From Viridibacterium silvisoli (GTDB lineage: Bacteria; Pseudomonadota; Gammaproteobacteria; Burkholderiales; Rhodocyclaceae), in NCBI RefSeq assembly GCF_036017035.1, contig NZ_JAYXHS010000001.1, positions 248,001-312,000 of the forward strand: 64,000 bases of DNA, given 5' to 3'. Every line of letters starts with the position of its first letter. Within the stretch, counting starts at the first letter, position 1. Made by a program: the position numbers and the translations under genes. This document shows, piece by piece, positions 56,561-64,000 of the stretch. The notes beneath the pieces were generated by a model that worked only from the letters and a program-made list of their open reading frames with translations, ran no database searches and was not told where the DNA came from.

Positions 56561-58016
56561 GGAACTTGTGGCGCTCGTCGAGGTTGCTGATGTTGTCGGC
56601 CAGCAAGGCGTAGAAGACCTGCAGGCTGGTCGCCTGGCGCGCGGCTTTCTTGACCATGACGCCCGCAATCGGGCCGATGTACTTCGCGAGTTGCTTCGAC
56701 GCAGTGTCGATCGTCTGCTGCGAGAGCGGCTCGATATTGCCTGCCAGCTTGGTGTTGGTAAGCACGCGTGTGCCGGCGGCAGCGCTCCCTGCCATCACGC
56801 CCGAGGCAGTAGGCGCTGGCGTGACGCCGAGACGCGTGATGCCGCCAAGGAATTCACGCCGCGCACCTTCGGAATCCAGGTTGTTGGCAAGCATGGTGTA
56901 GAGCTCGTGCACATCGGCCGTCGATGACGCCGCCTTGCGCACGATGATCTTGGCCATCGGCCCGATGTGCGCAGCCAGCTGGCGCTCCACATCGCGCAAG
57001 GTGTTCTCGTGCCAGTTGGTGATCATCGACTGCGTGCCGGTTGCCGGCGCGCTGGTCTGCTGCTGGCCACCGGGGCGGCTGGCCGCTACGCGCTCTGCCC
57101 GCGCCCGCATCGCGGCCATATTGGCCTGCACGGCTTGCGCGGTGAGCACCACCGTCTGGTCCGAGACGGTCATGCTGGCCGGGCTCAGGAAGGTCGTTTC
57201 GTGCGCCCGCTTGATGGCCTCGCTGAATTTGTGCGCCGTCTGGAAACGGTCCTCCGGCAGCTTGGTCAGCGATTTTGCCGAAACAGCGTCGAAGGCTAGC
57301 GGCAACTCGGGATTGATCGATGAAGGCGGCGCCTCGACTTCGTAGCAGACCTTGGAGGCCATGCTCTCCATATTGCCAACGAAGGGGCGCTGACCGGTCA
57401 GCATCTCGTAGAACACGACGCCTGCCGAGAACACGTCGGAGCGGCGATCCGCCAGCAGACCCATGAACTGCTCCGGCGCCATCGAATTCGGCGTGCCGAT
57501 GATGGAGCCGACCATGGTTAGGTTCGAAGTGTCGAGCCGGGCAATGCCGAAGTCGGTGATCTTGACCTTGCCATCGCTGGTGATGAGCAGGTTGGCCGCC
57601 TTGATGTCGCGGTGCGTGACGCCCTGCTCGTGCGCGTAATCCAGTGCAGCCAGTAGCTGCAGCATGATGCTGATGATGTCGCCCAGCGGAATCTTCTTGT
57701 TGTGCTCGCGCAGGAACTCGTTGAGCCCGCAACCGGCAACGTACTCCATGGCGATGAAGGACACGTCCTCGTCTTCGCCATAGTCGTAGATGGCCACGAT
57801 GCCTGGGTGATTGAGACGCCCGGCGGCGCGCGCCTCGTTCTTGAAGCGCTCGACCATGCCCTCGCCCTGGCCGTCCTCAAGCAGCTCCTTGCGGATGGTC
57901 TTGAGGGCGACCGTGCGTTCGATGACGGGATCGACCCCTTGGTAGACGGTACCCATGCCGCCCTTGCCGAGGACGCCAGTGATCTCGTACTTACCCAGTT
58001 TCTTGATGTCAGCCAT
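56538..58016 (-). CDS. Serine/threonine protein kinase with duplicated C-terminal domain
   Basis: A 492-residue Hanks-type kinase: glycine loop GKGGMGTVYQG, catalytic K39 (VALKTI), HRD Asp137 (THRDIKAANLL), DFG Asp155 and APEQF. Residues 330-492 hold two similar 65-residue units (LAAHIGPMAKIIVRKAA and LAKYIGPIAGVMVKKAA), a helical duplication seen in some proteobacterial kinases. No membrane helix is seen, so it is cytoplasmic. It is 23 bp downstream of the haem-sensor gene and likely receives or relays its signal. Confidence 0.9.
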   Translation of the reverse strand: MADIKKLGKYEITGVLGKGGMGTVYQGVDPVIERTVALKTIRKELLEDGQGEGMVERFKNEARAAGRLNHPGIVAIYDYGEDEDVSFIAMEYVAGCGLNEFLREHNKKIPLGDIISIMLQLLAALDYAHEQGVTHRDIKAANLLITSDGKVKITDFGIARLDTSNLTMVGSIIGTPNSMAPEQFMGLLADRRSDVFSAGVVFYEMLTGQRPFVGNMESMASKVCYEVEAPPSSINPELPLAFDAVSAKSLTKLPEDRFQTAHKFSEAIKRAHETTFLSPASMTVSDQTVVLTAQAVQANMAAMRARAERVAASRPGGQQQTSAPATGTQSMITNWHENTLRDVERQLAAHIGPMAKIIVRKAASSTADVHELYTMLANNLDSEGARREFLGGITRLGVTPAPTASGVMAGSAAAGTRVLTNTKLAGNIEPLSQQTIDTASKQLAKYIGPIAGVMVKKAARQATSLQVFYALLADNISNLDERHKFLKEVGPH

Positions 58017-58039
58017 GGTCGATCAGTACTTCCTGTTAC

Positions 58040-58921
58040 TTAGCCTTCGAGCATCTTCAATGCGTGAACCAGACTCTTGCGCATGCGGCTGAAGGACTCG
58101 GCCAGCGTCGCGATTTCGTCGCGGCCACCGGTGTTGAATTCTTCGGCATTCATGTCGCCCAGACTGACCTTATCAGCGAGACCGGCGAGCTTGTTCACCG
58201 GGCGCACGACCAATGTGATCAGCAACACATTGAGCAGCAGGAAGATGAAGGCGCCCAGCGCGATCAGCAAGCCCATGAACACCTTGAAGGTATTCCAGGC
58301 GCGTTGCACCGGTACGTCCATCGGCACCGAGACGATCTGCGCGCCCACAACCTCGTTGAGATTCCAGCCGAAGCCGTTGGCGCTGCCGTACTTGTCGATC
58401 ATCGACTTCGGCGCAGCATCAGCCGTGCTATGGCAGGTCAGGCAGCGTGGATCCTTGATCTGCAGCGGACGTGCGAGGTACAGATTGCGGCCAGCAGGCG
58501 TTTCACGATCGCCGATGATTTCCTTGGCTGTTTCCTGGCCGCTGTTGTTGCGGAAGTTGTTGACGATGTCCGCCTCCCAGTCTGTCGCGCGATCGCTCAG
58601 ATTGGTCGGATTCAGCGTGGCTTCCTTGTAGGAGTACTCCGGGTACTGTTTGCGCAGCTCGGTGAAGTAAGCGTTGGCGGCATAGGCCGATACCGATTGC
58701 GGCAGGAATTCATACTTCATCTGCGTGTCGAGCAAAGGCTTGATCTGCGCGCTCGTATAACCACGCACAGCCAACGCGCCTTGCATCATGATGCGCGCGT
58801 TCTGCAGGATTTCTTCCCGCGCATTGCGCTGCAAGACTTCGTGCGATACGAAGCCGGCGATGCTCAGCCCGATGATGAAGACTACGCTCAAGGCGAGATT
58901 GAATTTGACGATCAGTTTCAC
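58040..58921 (-). CDS. c-type haem sensor: DUF3365 plus HAMP membrane protein
   Basis: A 293-residue protein: first membrane helix (residues 9-25), periplasmic DUF3365 (Tll0287-like) domain with the haem motif CLTCH, second membrane helix (FMGLLIALGAFIFLLLNVLL), then a HAMP linker (RPVNKLAGLADKVSLGDMNA) ending without an output domain. Redox or gas sensing is likely. The start is GTG at 58921. It sits between the FecR and kinase genes, so the kinase may be its output. Confidence 0.85.
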   Translation of the reverse strand: MKLIVKFNLALSVVFIIGLSIAGFVSHEVLQRNAREEILQNARIMMQGALAVRGYTSAQIKPLLDTQMKYEFLPQSVSAYAANAYFTELRKQYPEYSYKEATLNPTNLSDRATDWEADIVNNFRNNSGQETAKEIIGDRETPAGRNLYLARPLQIKDPRCLTCHSTADAAPKSMIDKYGSANGFGWNLNEVVGAQIVSVPMDVPVQRAWNTFKVFMGLLIALGAFIFLLLNVLLITLVVRPVNKLAGLADKVSLGDMNAEEFNTGGRDEIATLAESFSRMRKSLVHALKMLEG

Positions 58922-58967
58922 GTTGCAGCCCCGTTCTTGTGTGGAGTTGATTTAATAGTTGCAGGCG

Positions 58968-59798
58968 TCAGTTAGCGGCTTTGGGCGGATGCAGGATCTT
59001 GTCCCATTCCGGATGGCTTTTCAGATGCGCATCGAGTTGCTGGCGGAAGGCCGAATCTGACAGGCGCGACTCGAAACGCCTCACAAAACCCGTTCGCCAG
59101 GCAGGCGCAGCCGTCAGCCAGTCGGCAACGTCTTCATAGCTGACCGGCCCCGTCGATTTGGCCTCAACGCTGCGGTCCTTGAATCGCTCGAGACGCGCCG
59201 GCAGCGCATCCTTGAAAGCACCCGGCATCGATGCCAGGAATGCCTCCGACGGCCGCGGCTGCGATGTCGCAGGCTTGTCGGCCGAACGCATCACGAACTG
59301 GCCCGCCTTGGCGGCCGACAAGCCCGAAGCACGCCCTTGCTTGTCGGTCGTGCCGACATTGGCAGCACCCGATTCGACAAACACCTCACCACTGGTCTTC
59401 GTGCCATGCATGATCAGGCTCGCCGTCTTCAGCGTAGACGCCTGCATGAGACTGGTGACGCCATAGTCAGCCGCGTCGCGCGCCTGCACTTTCAGCCAGC
59501 CATCGAGCAACAGCACTTCCGGATTGTTCGTCTTGCCCGTCTGGCGCGACAACATCACGCGCGTCGCGTCCCCCAGAGCAATCACGGTGCCGTCTGAAAA
59601 CTCGACCAGCGCAAAGCCGGGTTTCGCGGTTTCGACGATGTCCGTCACCTCCACCACCGCCCCCTGGGCTCCGACCAGCGTGGAAGCGCCGCGAAGTACG
59701 CGCACCTTCCCCTCGGTGAAAGTGATCTTGCCCACGGCTTGGGCAAAGACCTGCAACGGCAACAACAAGGCAATGAAAAGGCAATAACGAGAAAGCAT
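58968..59798 (-). CDS. Exported FecR-domain protein
   Basis: A 276-residue exported protein: signal peptide MLSRYCLFIALLLPLQVFAQ, then a FecR-type beta domain (KITFTEGKVRVLRGASTLVG, KPGFALVEFSDGTVIALGDA) and a helical C-terminal region with Lys and Arg. Unlike classical FecR it has no N-terminal cytoplasmic anti-sigma part; no sigma factor is nearby. It is the first gene of the operon with the haem sensor and kinase, so it may sense envelope state in the same circuit. Confidence 0.85.
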   Translation of the reverse strand: MLSRYCLFIALLLPLQVFAQAVGKITFTEGKVRVLRGASTLVGAQGAVVEVTDIVETAKPGFALVEFSDGTVIALGDATRVMLSRQTGKTNNPEVLLLDGWLKVQARDAADYGVTSLMQASTLKTASLIMHGTKTSGEVFVESGAANVGTTDKQGRASGLSAAKAGQFVMRSADKPATSQPRPSEAFLASMPGAFKDALPARLERFKDRSVEAKSTGPVSYEDVADWLTAAPAWRTGFVRRFESRLSDSAFRQQLDAHLKSHPEWDKILHPPKAAN

Positions 59799-60162
59799 GA
59801 GCACCTGGAGGTCTGGCGAAATCGGGTTGGTTGAGCTGGGGTATTCGCAGCCGGGTCGCGCCGCAAGCCGGGCTTGGGAGAGTCGCGACACGCTTCGCGT
59901 ACAGTGTGCTGACTGGATATTGCACGCAGGTTCATACCTAGCCGCGCGCAAGCCCATTGGCACCGGGAAGCGAAGACGCCTCATGCTAGGTTCCGGGCAC
60001 AGGGCTGTCAAACAAAGCTTGCGCTAAAAGCCCCGTCATTGCGGGATGACTCGCCGATTGCACACTTGTTGCCTCCGTATGGCCATGCGCCAGGATCGTC
60101 CACCCGCGGTACCCTGCAAACCGCGGCGCCACCCCGTCCGCCGCTCGAATCAAGGAGATGCC
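59799..60162. other. Divergent intergenic region
   Basis: This 364-bp gap lies between the FecR gene (minus) and the VOC gene (plus). It should hold both promoters. I find no repeat, operator or credible small gene in it. Confidence 0.45.
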
Positions 60163-60594
60163 ATGTCTGCCAATGCAAGGAACACGCGCGCCACGCTGAT
60201 CCCCTGCCTACGTTATCGGAATGCAGCGGCGATGATCGAATGGCTGTGCGGCGCCTTTGGTTTCGAAAAACACGCCGTCTATCCGAATGCGGACGGCAGC
60301 ATCGCTCACGCGCAGCTGAGTTTCGGCAACGGCATGATCATGCTTGGCTCCGTGCAGAACGGCTCGGAATGGGGAGGGCTGATCAAGCAGCCCGACGAGA
60401 TCGGCGGAGCGGAAACGCAATCAGCGTATGTCGTGGTTGCCAACGCCGACCTCGTCCATGCGCAAGCCCTGGCAGCTGGTGCAGAAATCGTCATCGACAT
60501 CAAGGACGAAGACTACGGCGGTCGCGGCTTCAGCTGCCGTGACCCGGAAGGCCACCTGTGGAATTTCGGCACCTACGATCCGTGGCAAAGGTAA
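60163..60594 (+). CDS. VOC-superfamily protein (PhnB/YdfR-like glyoxalase fold)
   Basis: A 143-residue VOC protein beginning MSANARNTRATLIPCLRYRN and containing AMIEWLCGAFGFEKHAVYPN and the closing FSCRDPEGHLWNFGTYDPW. It belongs to the PhnB-like subgroup with unknown substrate. AAGGAG lies at proper distance before the ATG at 60163; a longer frame from 60046 crosses a region without ribosome site. Confidence 0.82.
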   Translation: MSANARNTRATLIPCLRYRNAAAMIEWLCGAFGFEKHAVYPNADGSIAHAQLSFGNGMIMLGSVQNGSEWGGLIKQPDEIGGAETQSAYVVVANADLVHAQALAAGAEIVIDIKDEDYGGRGFSCRDPEGHLWNFGTYDPWQR

Positions 60595-60624
60595 GCTTGG
60601 CGCCTCACACCCCGAGGACGAAGC

Positions 60625-61371
60625 ATGAAACAGGCATGGCCGGGACTCCTGGCATTGGCAGCGGTCGGCGCAGCACTAAGCGCATGTAGCAGCAGCCCAG
60701 GCAAGGAGACCCCACACAAGCCCATCATCACCCTGGTCGGCGACTCGACGCAAACAGACAATCAGGGCTACGGCCTAGGTTTCTGCGCCAATCTCACGCG
60801 CGAGGTCGAATGCGTCAATCGCGCCAAAGGTGGCGCCAGCACCAAGACCTATCTGCGCGACGGCTACTGGAGCAAGGCTCTCTCGCCAAAGCCCGACTGG
60901 ATGCTGATCCAGTTCGGCCACAATGATCTGCAGAGCGCGGCCCATGCCGATCGCGAAACGGATATCAAGACCGAATACCCCGCCAACCTGCGTAACTACA
61001 TCGCTCGCGCTCGCGAACAGGGCATTCACCCCATCCTGGTGACGCCCATCTCGCGCCGCTATTTCGGCCCGGACGGAAAGATCCATTCCGACCTGACCGA
61101 GCACAGCGAAATCGTGCGCCGCATCGCGAAGGAGCAGAACGTACCGCTGATTGATCTGCAGCAACTGAGCATAGACAAGCTCGAGCAGATCGGCGAAGAG
61201 CAAGGCAACACGCTCGGGCTGACCAAGATCGTGGACGGCAAGACCGTCCCGGACAAGACGCACTTCAATACGGCAGGTTCCTACGTCTTCGGTCGTATTG
61301 CGGCCGAAGCCATGGGCCGCGCCGTGCCGGAATTGGCGCGCTATGTGCGCCCCGAACCCGCAGTGCGCTAG
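60625..61371 (+). CDS. SGNH hydrolase lipoprotein, rhamnogalacturonan acetylesterase-like
   Basis: A 248-residue lipoprotein (lipobox LSAC, Cys near residue 21) with the four SGNH blocks: GDST (Ser nucleophile), RAKGGAST (Gly), FGHNDL (Asn) and DKTHFN (Asp-x2-His). The order and spacing match rhamnogalacturonan acetylesterases of carbohydrate esterase family 12, which remove acetyl groups from pectin. No other pectinase gene is adjacent. It is followed 10 bp later by an M48 peptidase gene and may share its transcript. Confidence 0.87.
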   Translation: MKQAWPGLLALAAVGAALSACSSSPGKETPHKPIITLVGDSTQTDNQGYGLGFCANLTREVECVNRAKGGASTKTYLRDGYWSKALSPKPDWMLIQFGHNDLQSAAHADRETDIKTEYPANLRNYIARAREQGIHPILVTPISRRYFGPDGKIHSDLTEHSEIVRRIAKEQNVPLIDLQQLSIDKLEQIGEEQGNTLGLTKIVDGKTVPDKTHFNTAGSYVFGRIAAEAMGRAVPELARYVRPEPAVR

Positions 61372-61381
61372 ACACGCCACC

Positions 61382-62656
61382 ATGACACGACCGGCAGCTC
61401 CCCTCCGCGCGCTCCGCCACCTGTTGGCCGGTGCCGTGCTGACACTCACGGCAAGCTATGCCACGGCGGCCGGCAGCCCCTGCATGCAGGTGGCCGGCCC
61501 GCCCATTCCCGATCTGCGCAGCGCGCTCGTGGGGGCACAGCGCGGCATCGTTGCAGCGGAGCCGGGCAGCGTCCCCGGTAAAGTCAGCCCGGCGGGTATC
61601 CAGACATTGCGCACCGCCTATGCCCGCATCTCGCAGGCAGCGAAACTGTCGCCCGTCCTGCTCCTCTGCGACAGCAAGCAGCTGAACGCTTTCGCCGGAT
61701 ACCTGCGTGCAGACCTGCCTGCCGTCGCATTCGAAGCGCAGCTACTGACGTTCCTGCAGGACAATGAGGGGGAAGTCGCCTCGGTGCTTGGCCACGAGTT
61801 CGCGCACATCCTGCTCGGTCACGCCCTGCAACGTGCACGAGCGGAGGCGATCCTGAGCAGGAGCGATGCCTCACCCGAACAGAAACAACTGGCCTTCAGC
61901 CGTTTCAGCCGCGAGAAGGAATCACGTGCGGACGAAAAAGGCTTTTCGCTTGCCGTCAGCCTGGCCGGCTATCCGGCCGACAGCCAGCAAAACGCTGTCG
62001 GCAAATTGCTGCGTGAGTCCGGCACTACGCACGCCACCTACCTCGACAGCCATCCCGGTTGGCTCGAACGCAAGAACAAAGCAACTCACCTCTCCTCCAA
62101 CCAGCACTACATCGCGCAGGCGAGGCAACTTGGCCGTACGCAGAACATGCGCGCCCTTGGCGAACTGACGCAGACCTGGTTGCAAGCCTTTCCTGATAGC
62201 GGAGCCGGCTGGTATTACCGCGGCATTTACCTGATCCGGCAGAACAAGAACGGCAGCGGCGTGACCAAGGCATTCGAAACCGCGGTCAACAACTACCTCG
62301 GCAGCACTGACCTCGGCGCACTGGCGCAGGAGGACGAGGCCGAAGTCGACTACGCGTGGTTGCAGCTATGTAGCGCCCTGTTTGCCGAGGGCTATCGCGA
62401 AGAAAGCCTGAATTGCCATGGCAGGATCAGGAGCGCCGCCCTCCGCGAGGACTTTGCGCGACGCACTTTCGATAGTCACGTCATCGTGGCAGGCGACCGG
62501 CAGAACCGCTCGGATATCTGGCTCGCCCGGAGCGCCTCCGGCAGCAAGCTCATCACCAACGACGAGTCGATCGCGGCCAGCAACAAGCAATACGCAAAAC
62601 TGCCCCCGACCTGGACGGCCATGCGCTTCCCCGCGGCAAACATGCAGGACAAATAG
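61382..62656 (+). CDS. Exported M48-family metallopeptidase
   Basis: A 424-residue protein with signal peptide ending YATAA-GSP. The zinc site HEFAH is in VASVLGHEFAHILLGHALQR and the third ligand in REKESRADEKGFSLAV, the M48 pattern. Downstream of the catalytic domain lies a helical region with TPR-like periodicity. Periplasmic M48 proteins such as BepA take part in outer-membrane protein quality control. The start at 61382 is 10 bp after the esterase stop; a longer frame starting at 61298 overlaps that gene. Confidence 0.88.
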   Translation: MTRPAAPLRALRHLLAGAVLTLTASYATAAGSPCMQVAGPPIPDLRSALVGAQRGIVAAEPGSVPGKVSPAGIQTLRTAYARISQAAKLSPVLLLCDSKQLNAFAGYLRADLPAVAFEAQLLTFLQDNEGEVASVLGHEFAHILLGHALQRARAEAILSRSDASPEQKQLAFSRFSREKESRADEKGFSLAVSLAGYPADSQQNAVGKLLRESGTTHATYLDSHPGWLERKNKATHLSSNQHYIAQARQLGRTQNMRALGELTQTWLQAFPDSGAGWYYRGIYLIRQNKNGSGVTKAFETAVNNYLGSTDLGALAQEDEAEVDYAWLQLCSALFAEGYREESLNCHGRIRSAALREDFARRTFDSHVIVAGDRQNRSDIWLARSASGSKLITNDESIAASNKQYAKLPPTWTAMRFPAANMQDK

Positions 62657-62748
62657 CAAAACCGCGCCCGGCCTCACGGCGCAGACGCGGTTATTCGAGC
62701 AGGGCGGGATGACCGAATCTCACTCAGCCATCACGCAAATGCCTTCGT

Positions 62749-63204
62749 TCAGGCCGCCTGACGCTCGACCAGCTGTGGCGCGGTGCTGCCGCCGATGACG
62801 ATCTTGCGGGGCTTCTTCGCTTCCGGTACTTCACGCACCAGCTCGATGTTGAGCAAGCCGTTTTCGAGCGAAGCGTTGGTCACGCGCACATGATCGGCCA
62901 GCTTGAAGCGGTGCTCGAAATCGCGTGCGGCAATACCGCGGTGCAGATAGGCACGGTTCGCTTCGCTGCCCTGCTTGCGGCCAACAATCTTGAGCGTGTC
63001 ATCGACGGATTCGATCTCCAGCTCGCTGTTCTCGAAACCGGCAACGGCCATGCTGATGCGGTACTGATCTTCAGAGACCAGTTCGATGTTGTAAGGGGGG
63101 TAGCTGGGCTGGTTGTCGCTGCGCAGGGCCGCATCGGCCAGCTGTGCCAGGCGATCAAAACCGATGGCGGAACGATACAGGGGAGCAAAATCAAATGAAC
63201 GCAT
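62749..63204 (-). CDS. Hsp20/alpha-crystallin small heat-shock protein (IbpA type)
   Basis: A 151-residue small heat-shock protein: N-terminal MRSFDFAPLYRSAIGFDRLA, alpha-crystallin domain with YNIELVSEDQYRISMAVAGF and the conserved ARDFEHRFKLADHVRV to LENGLLNIELVREVPE, and a C-terminal KKPRKIVIGG in place of the IxI tail. It holds unfolding proteins in the cytoplasm. A sigma-32 promoter and ROSE-like RNA thermometer lie upstream. The start at 63204 follows GAGG; a longer frame to 63225 is less likely. Confidence 0.92.
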   Translation of the reverse strand: MRSFDFAPLYRSAIGFDRLAQLADAALRSDNQPSYPPYNIELVSEDQYRISMAVAGFENSELEIESVDDTLKIVGRKQGSEANRAYLHRGIAARDFEHRFKLADHVRVTNASLENGLLNIELVREVPEAKKPRKIVIGGSTAPQLVERQAA

Positions 63205-63210
63205 TTTCAA

Positions 63211-63231
63211 TATCCTCATAGTCAAGCGATA
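63211..63231 (-). promoter_or_regulatory. ROSE-like RNA thermometer masking the hsp20 ribosome site
   Basis: In the mRNA, UAUCGCU (63231-63225) can pair with the ribosome-site segment AGGAUA (63216-63211). UCGCU matches the conserved UYGCU of ROSE thermometers, including the expected G-G mismatch opposite the Shine-Dalgarno. Such hairpins melt on heating and open hsp20 translation. Upstream accessory hairpins were not resolved. Confidence 0.55.
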
Positions 63232-63269
63232 GAAGTGTGTAGCCTCTCTTGAGCGCCGTCACAGTTCAA

Positions 63270-63297
63270 AAATGGGGATATGGATGAGGCTTTCAAG
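63270..63297 (-). promoter_or_regulatory. Sigma-32 (RpoH) heat-shock promoter of hsp20
   Basis: On the minus strand CTTGAAA (-35, 63297-63291) and CCCCATTT (-10, 63277-63270) are separated by 13 bases. Both boxes match the RpoH consensus closely. Transcription would start about 60 bp before the hsp20 ATG. Confidence 0.85.
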
Positions 63298-63359
63298 CCC
63301 CTTGAAATTACGCAGATAGCCCTTAAATGAAGGGGCTTTGCGCAATCACGCGACGTCTT

Positions 63360-64000
63360 CTACAGGTTGCAGAAGGTCAGTTCGAAAGGCACATCCGTTT
63401 CAAAGGCGCGTGGCCGGGCCAGGAATTCCGGCACCACGAAACGGATGTTGAATGCATATTTGTTGGCGCTGATCTCGGGGATGCAGCCTTCATCTTTCGG
63501 CACGCGCACGCGCACCATCTGCGCCGAGCGTCCGCTCATCATCATCTGGAAAGCACCAGCACGCGCCGTCTGCATTTCAGGGCGACCGCTCTCGCGCAAC
63601 AGGCGCAACACGATGGTCAGGCCATCACGGATCGGCAGCATCGGCGACAACCAGCCGTGGATGTCCTTGCGACGACGATCCGAATCGCGATGCAGCCAGT
63701 AGTGGTAGGACGGCAGGTCGAACTCGCAGACGCCGCCGGGAATTGCCGCACGCGAACGGATCGCCATCAGCCATTCGCTTTCACGGATGTGCTGGCCGAC
63801 TTTGCCAGCCATCGACAACAAGGCCGTGCTGGCCTGCTCGATCTCGTAGAGCGCGCCCGAAAGGGCTTCTTCGGAAATCTGCGGATTGTCGCGAAAAGCA
63901 TGCAGGGTCTGGCGCTGACGCTCGAGTTCCTGCACCAGGTCGACTTTCAGATCAGCGCGGCCTGCGACTTCCAGAATTTCGAACAGCGACATCAGCGCTG
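63360..64000 (-). CDS. zapD: Cell division protein ZapD (DUF1342), N-terminus outside window
   Basis: At least 210 residues of ZapD, which bundles FtsZ filaments at the division ring. Motifs are LFEILEVAGRADLKVDLVQE near the start, GGVCEFDLPSYHYWLHRDSD and the C-terminal FVVPEFLARPRAFETDVPFE. The family is usually about 250 residues, and the frame remains open through a Met at 63992 to the window edge, so the true N-terminus (about 40 residues) lies beyond 64000. Position divergent from no neighbour here; hsp20 follows on the same strand. Confidence 0.93.
   Translation of the reverse strand, partial: ALMSLFEILEVAGRADLKVDLVQELERQRQTLHAFRDNPQISEEALSGALYEIEQASTALLSMAGKVGQHIRESEWLMAIRSRAAIPGGVCEFDLPSYHYWLHRDSDRRRKDIHGWLSPMLPIRDGLTIVLRLLRESGRPEMQTARAGAFQMMMSGRSAQMVRVRVPKDEGCIPEISANKYAFNIRFVVPEFLARPRAFETDVPFELTFCNL

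Overview
ORGANISM. The window is G+C-rich DNA of a Gram-negative bacterium, most likely a betaproteobacterium (Burkholderiales or Rhodocyclales type). The gene content points this way: zapD, type IV minor pilins with a PilY1-like protein, tspO, marC, a cysteine-rich CWC protein, a VanB-type reductase and NMT1-type ABC transporters. No rRNA, tRNA, CRISPR array, transposase or phage gene was recognised. Exact taxonomy cannot be settled from the sequence. LAYOUT. 0-7.8 kb: start of glgX (cut by the window edge), mtfA peptidase, thioesterase, two VOC/lactamase-fold enzymes, AraC regulator divergent from a DJ-1/PfpI protein, tspO, HAD phosphatase, marC. 7.8-13.3 kb: a probable acidic-polysaccharide locus (lyase-like protein and orphan family-5 solute-binding protein on one strand, alginate-lyase-family enzyme on the other) with a LacI-type palindrome between the divergent genes. 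13.9-17.0 kb: a lower-G+C run of five same-strand ORFs separated by attC-like sites with no integrase, i.e. a CALIN-type integron cassette cluster. 17.1-22.2 kb: VanB-type ferredoxin reductase, DHA2 efflux pump, MocR regulator. 22.2-28.1 kb: minor pilin operon fimT-pilV-pilW-pilX-pilY1-pilE. 28.8-32.8 kb: FadR-type regulator with a clear operator and a complete polar amino acid ABC importer. 32.9-45.1 kb: a catabolic cluster for a cyclic nitrogen compound (ring-opening amidohydrolase of the cyanuric acid hydrolase/barbiturase family, isochorismatase-like hydrolase, dihydroorotase-like and TRZ/ATZ-like amidohydrolases, SDR, LysR, DUF3830, LOG protein, one NitT/TauT-type ABC transporter with two paralogous binding proteins). 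45.3-56.6 kb: small membrane proteins, BCCT betaine/choline transporter, zinc alcohol dehydrogenase, protease-MoxR-DUF58-VWA operon, OmpA protein and a set of small proteins. 56.5-59.8 kb: FecR / c-haem DUF3365-HAMP / Ser-Thr kinase signalling operon. 60.1-64 kb: VOC protein, rhamnogalacturonan-acetylesterase-like lipoprotein, M48 peptidase, Hsp20 with a sigma-32 promoter and ROSE-like RNA thermometer, and zapD running off the window end. HOW THE PARTS WORK TOGETHER. Three catabolic modules stand out: uronate-polysaccharide cleavage, amino-acid uptake under a FadR-type regulator, and import plus ring-opening of a cyclic ureide/triazine/pyrimidine. Each has its own local regulator or operator. 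Dispersed palindromic repeats of three families sit in the gaps between these modules and, at 30.4 kb, inside the amino-acid transporter operon.
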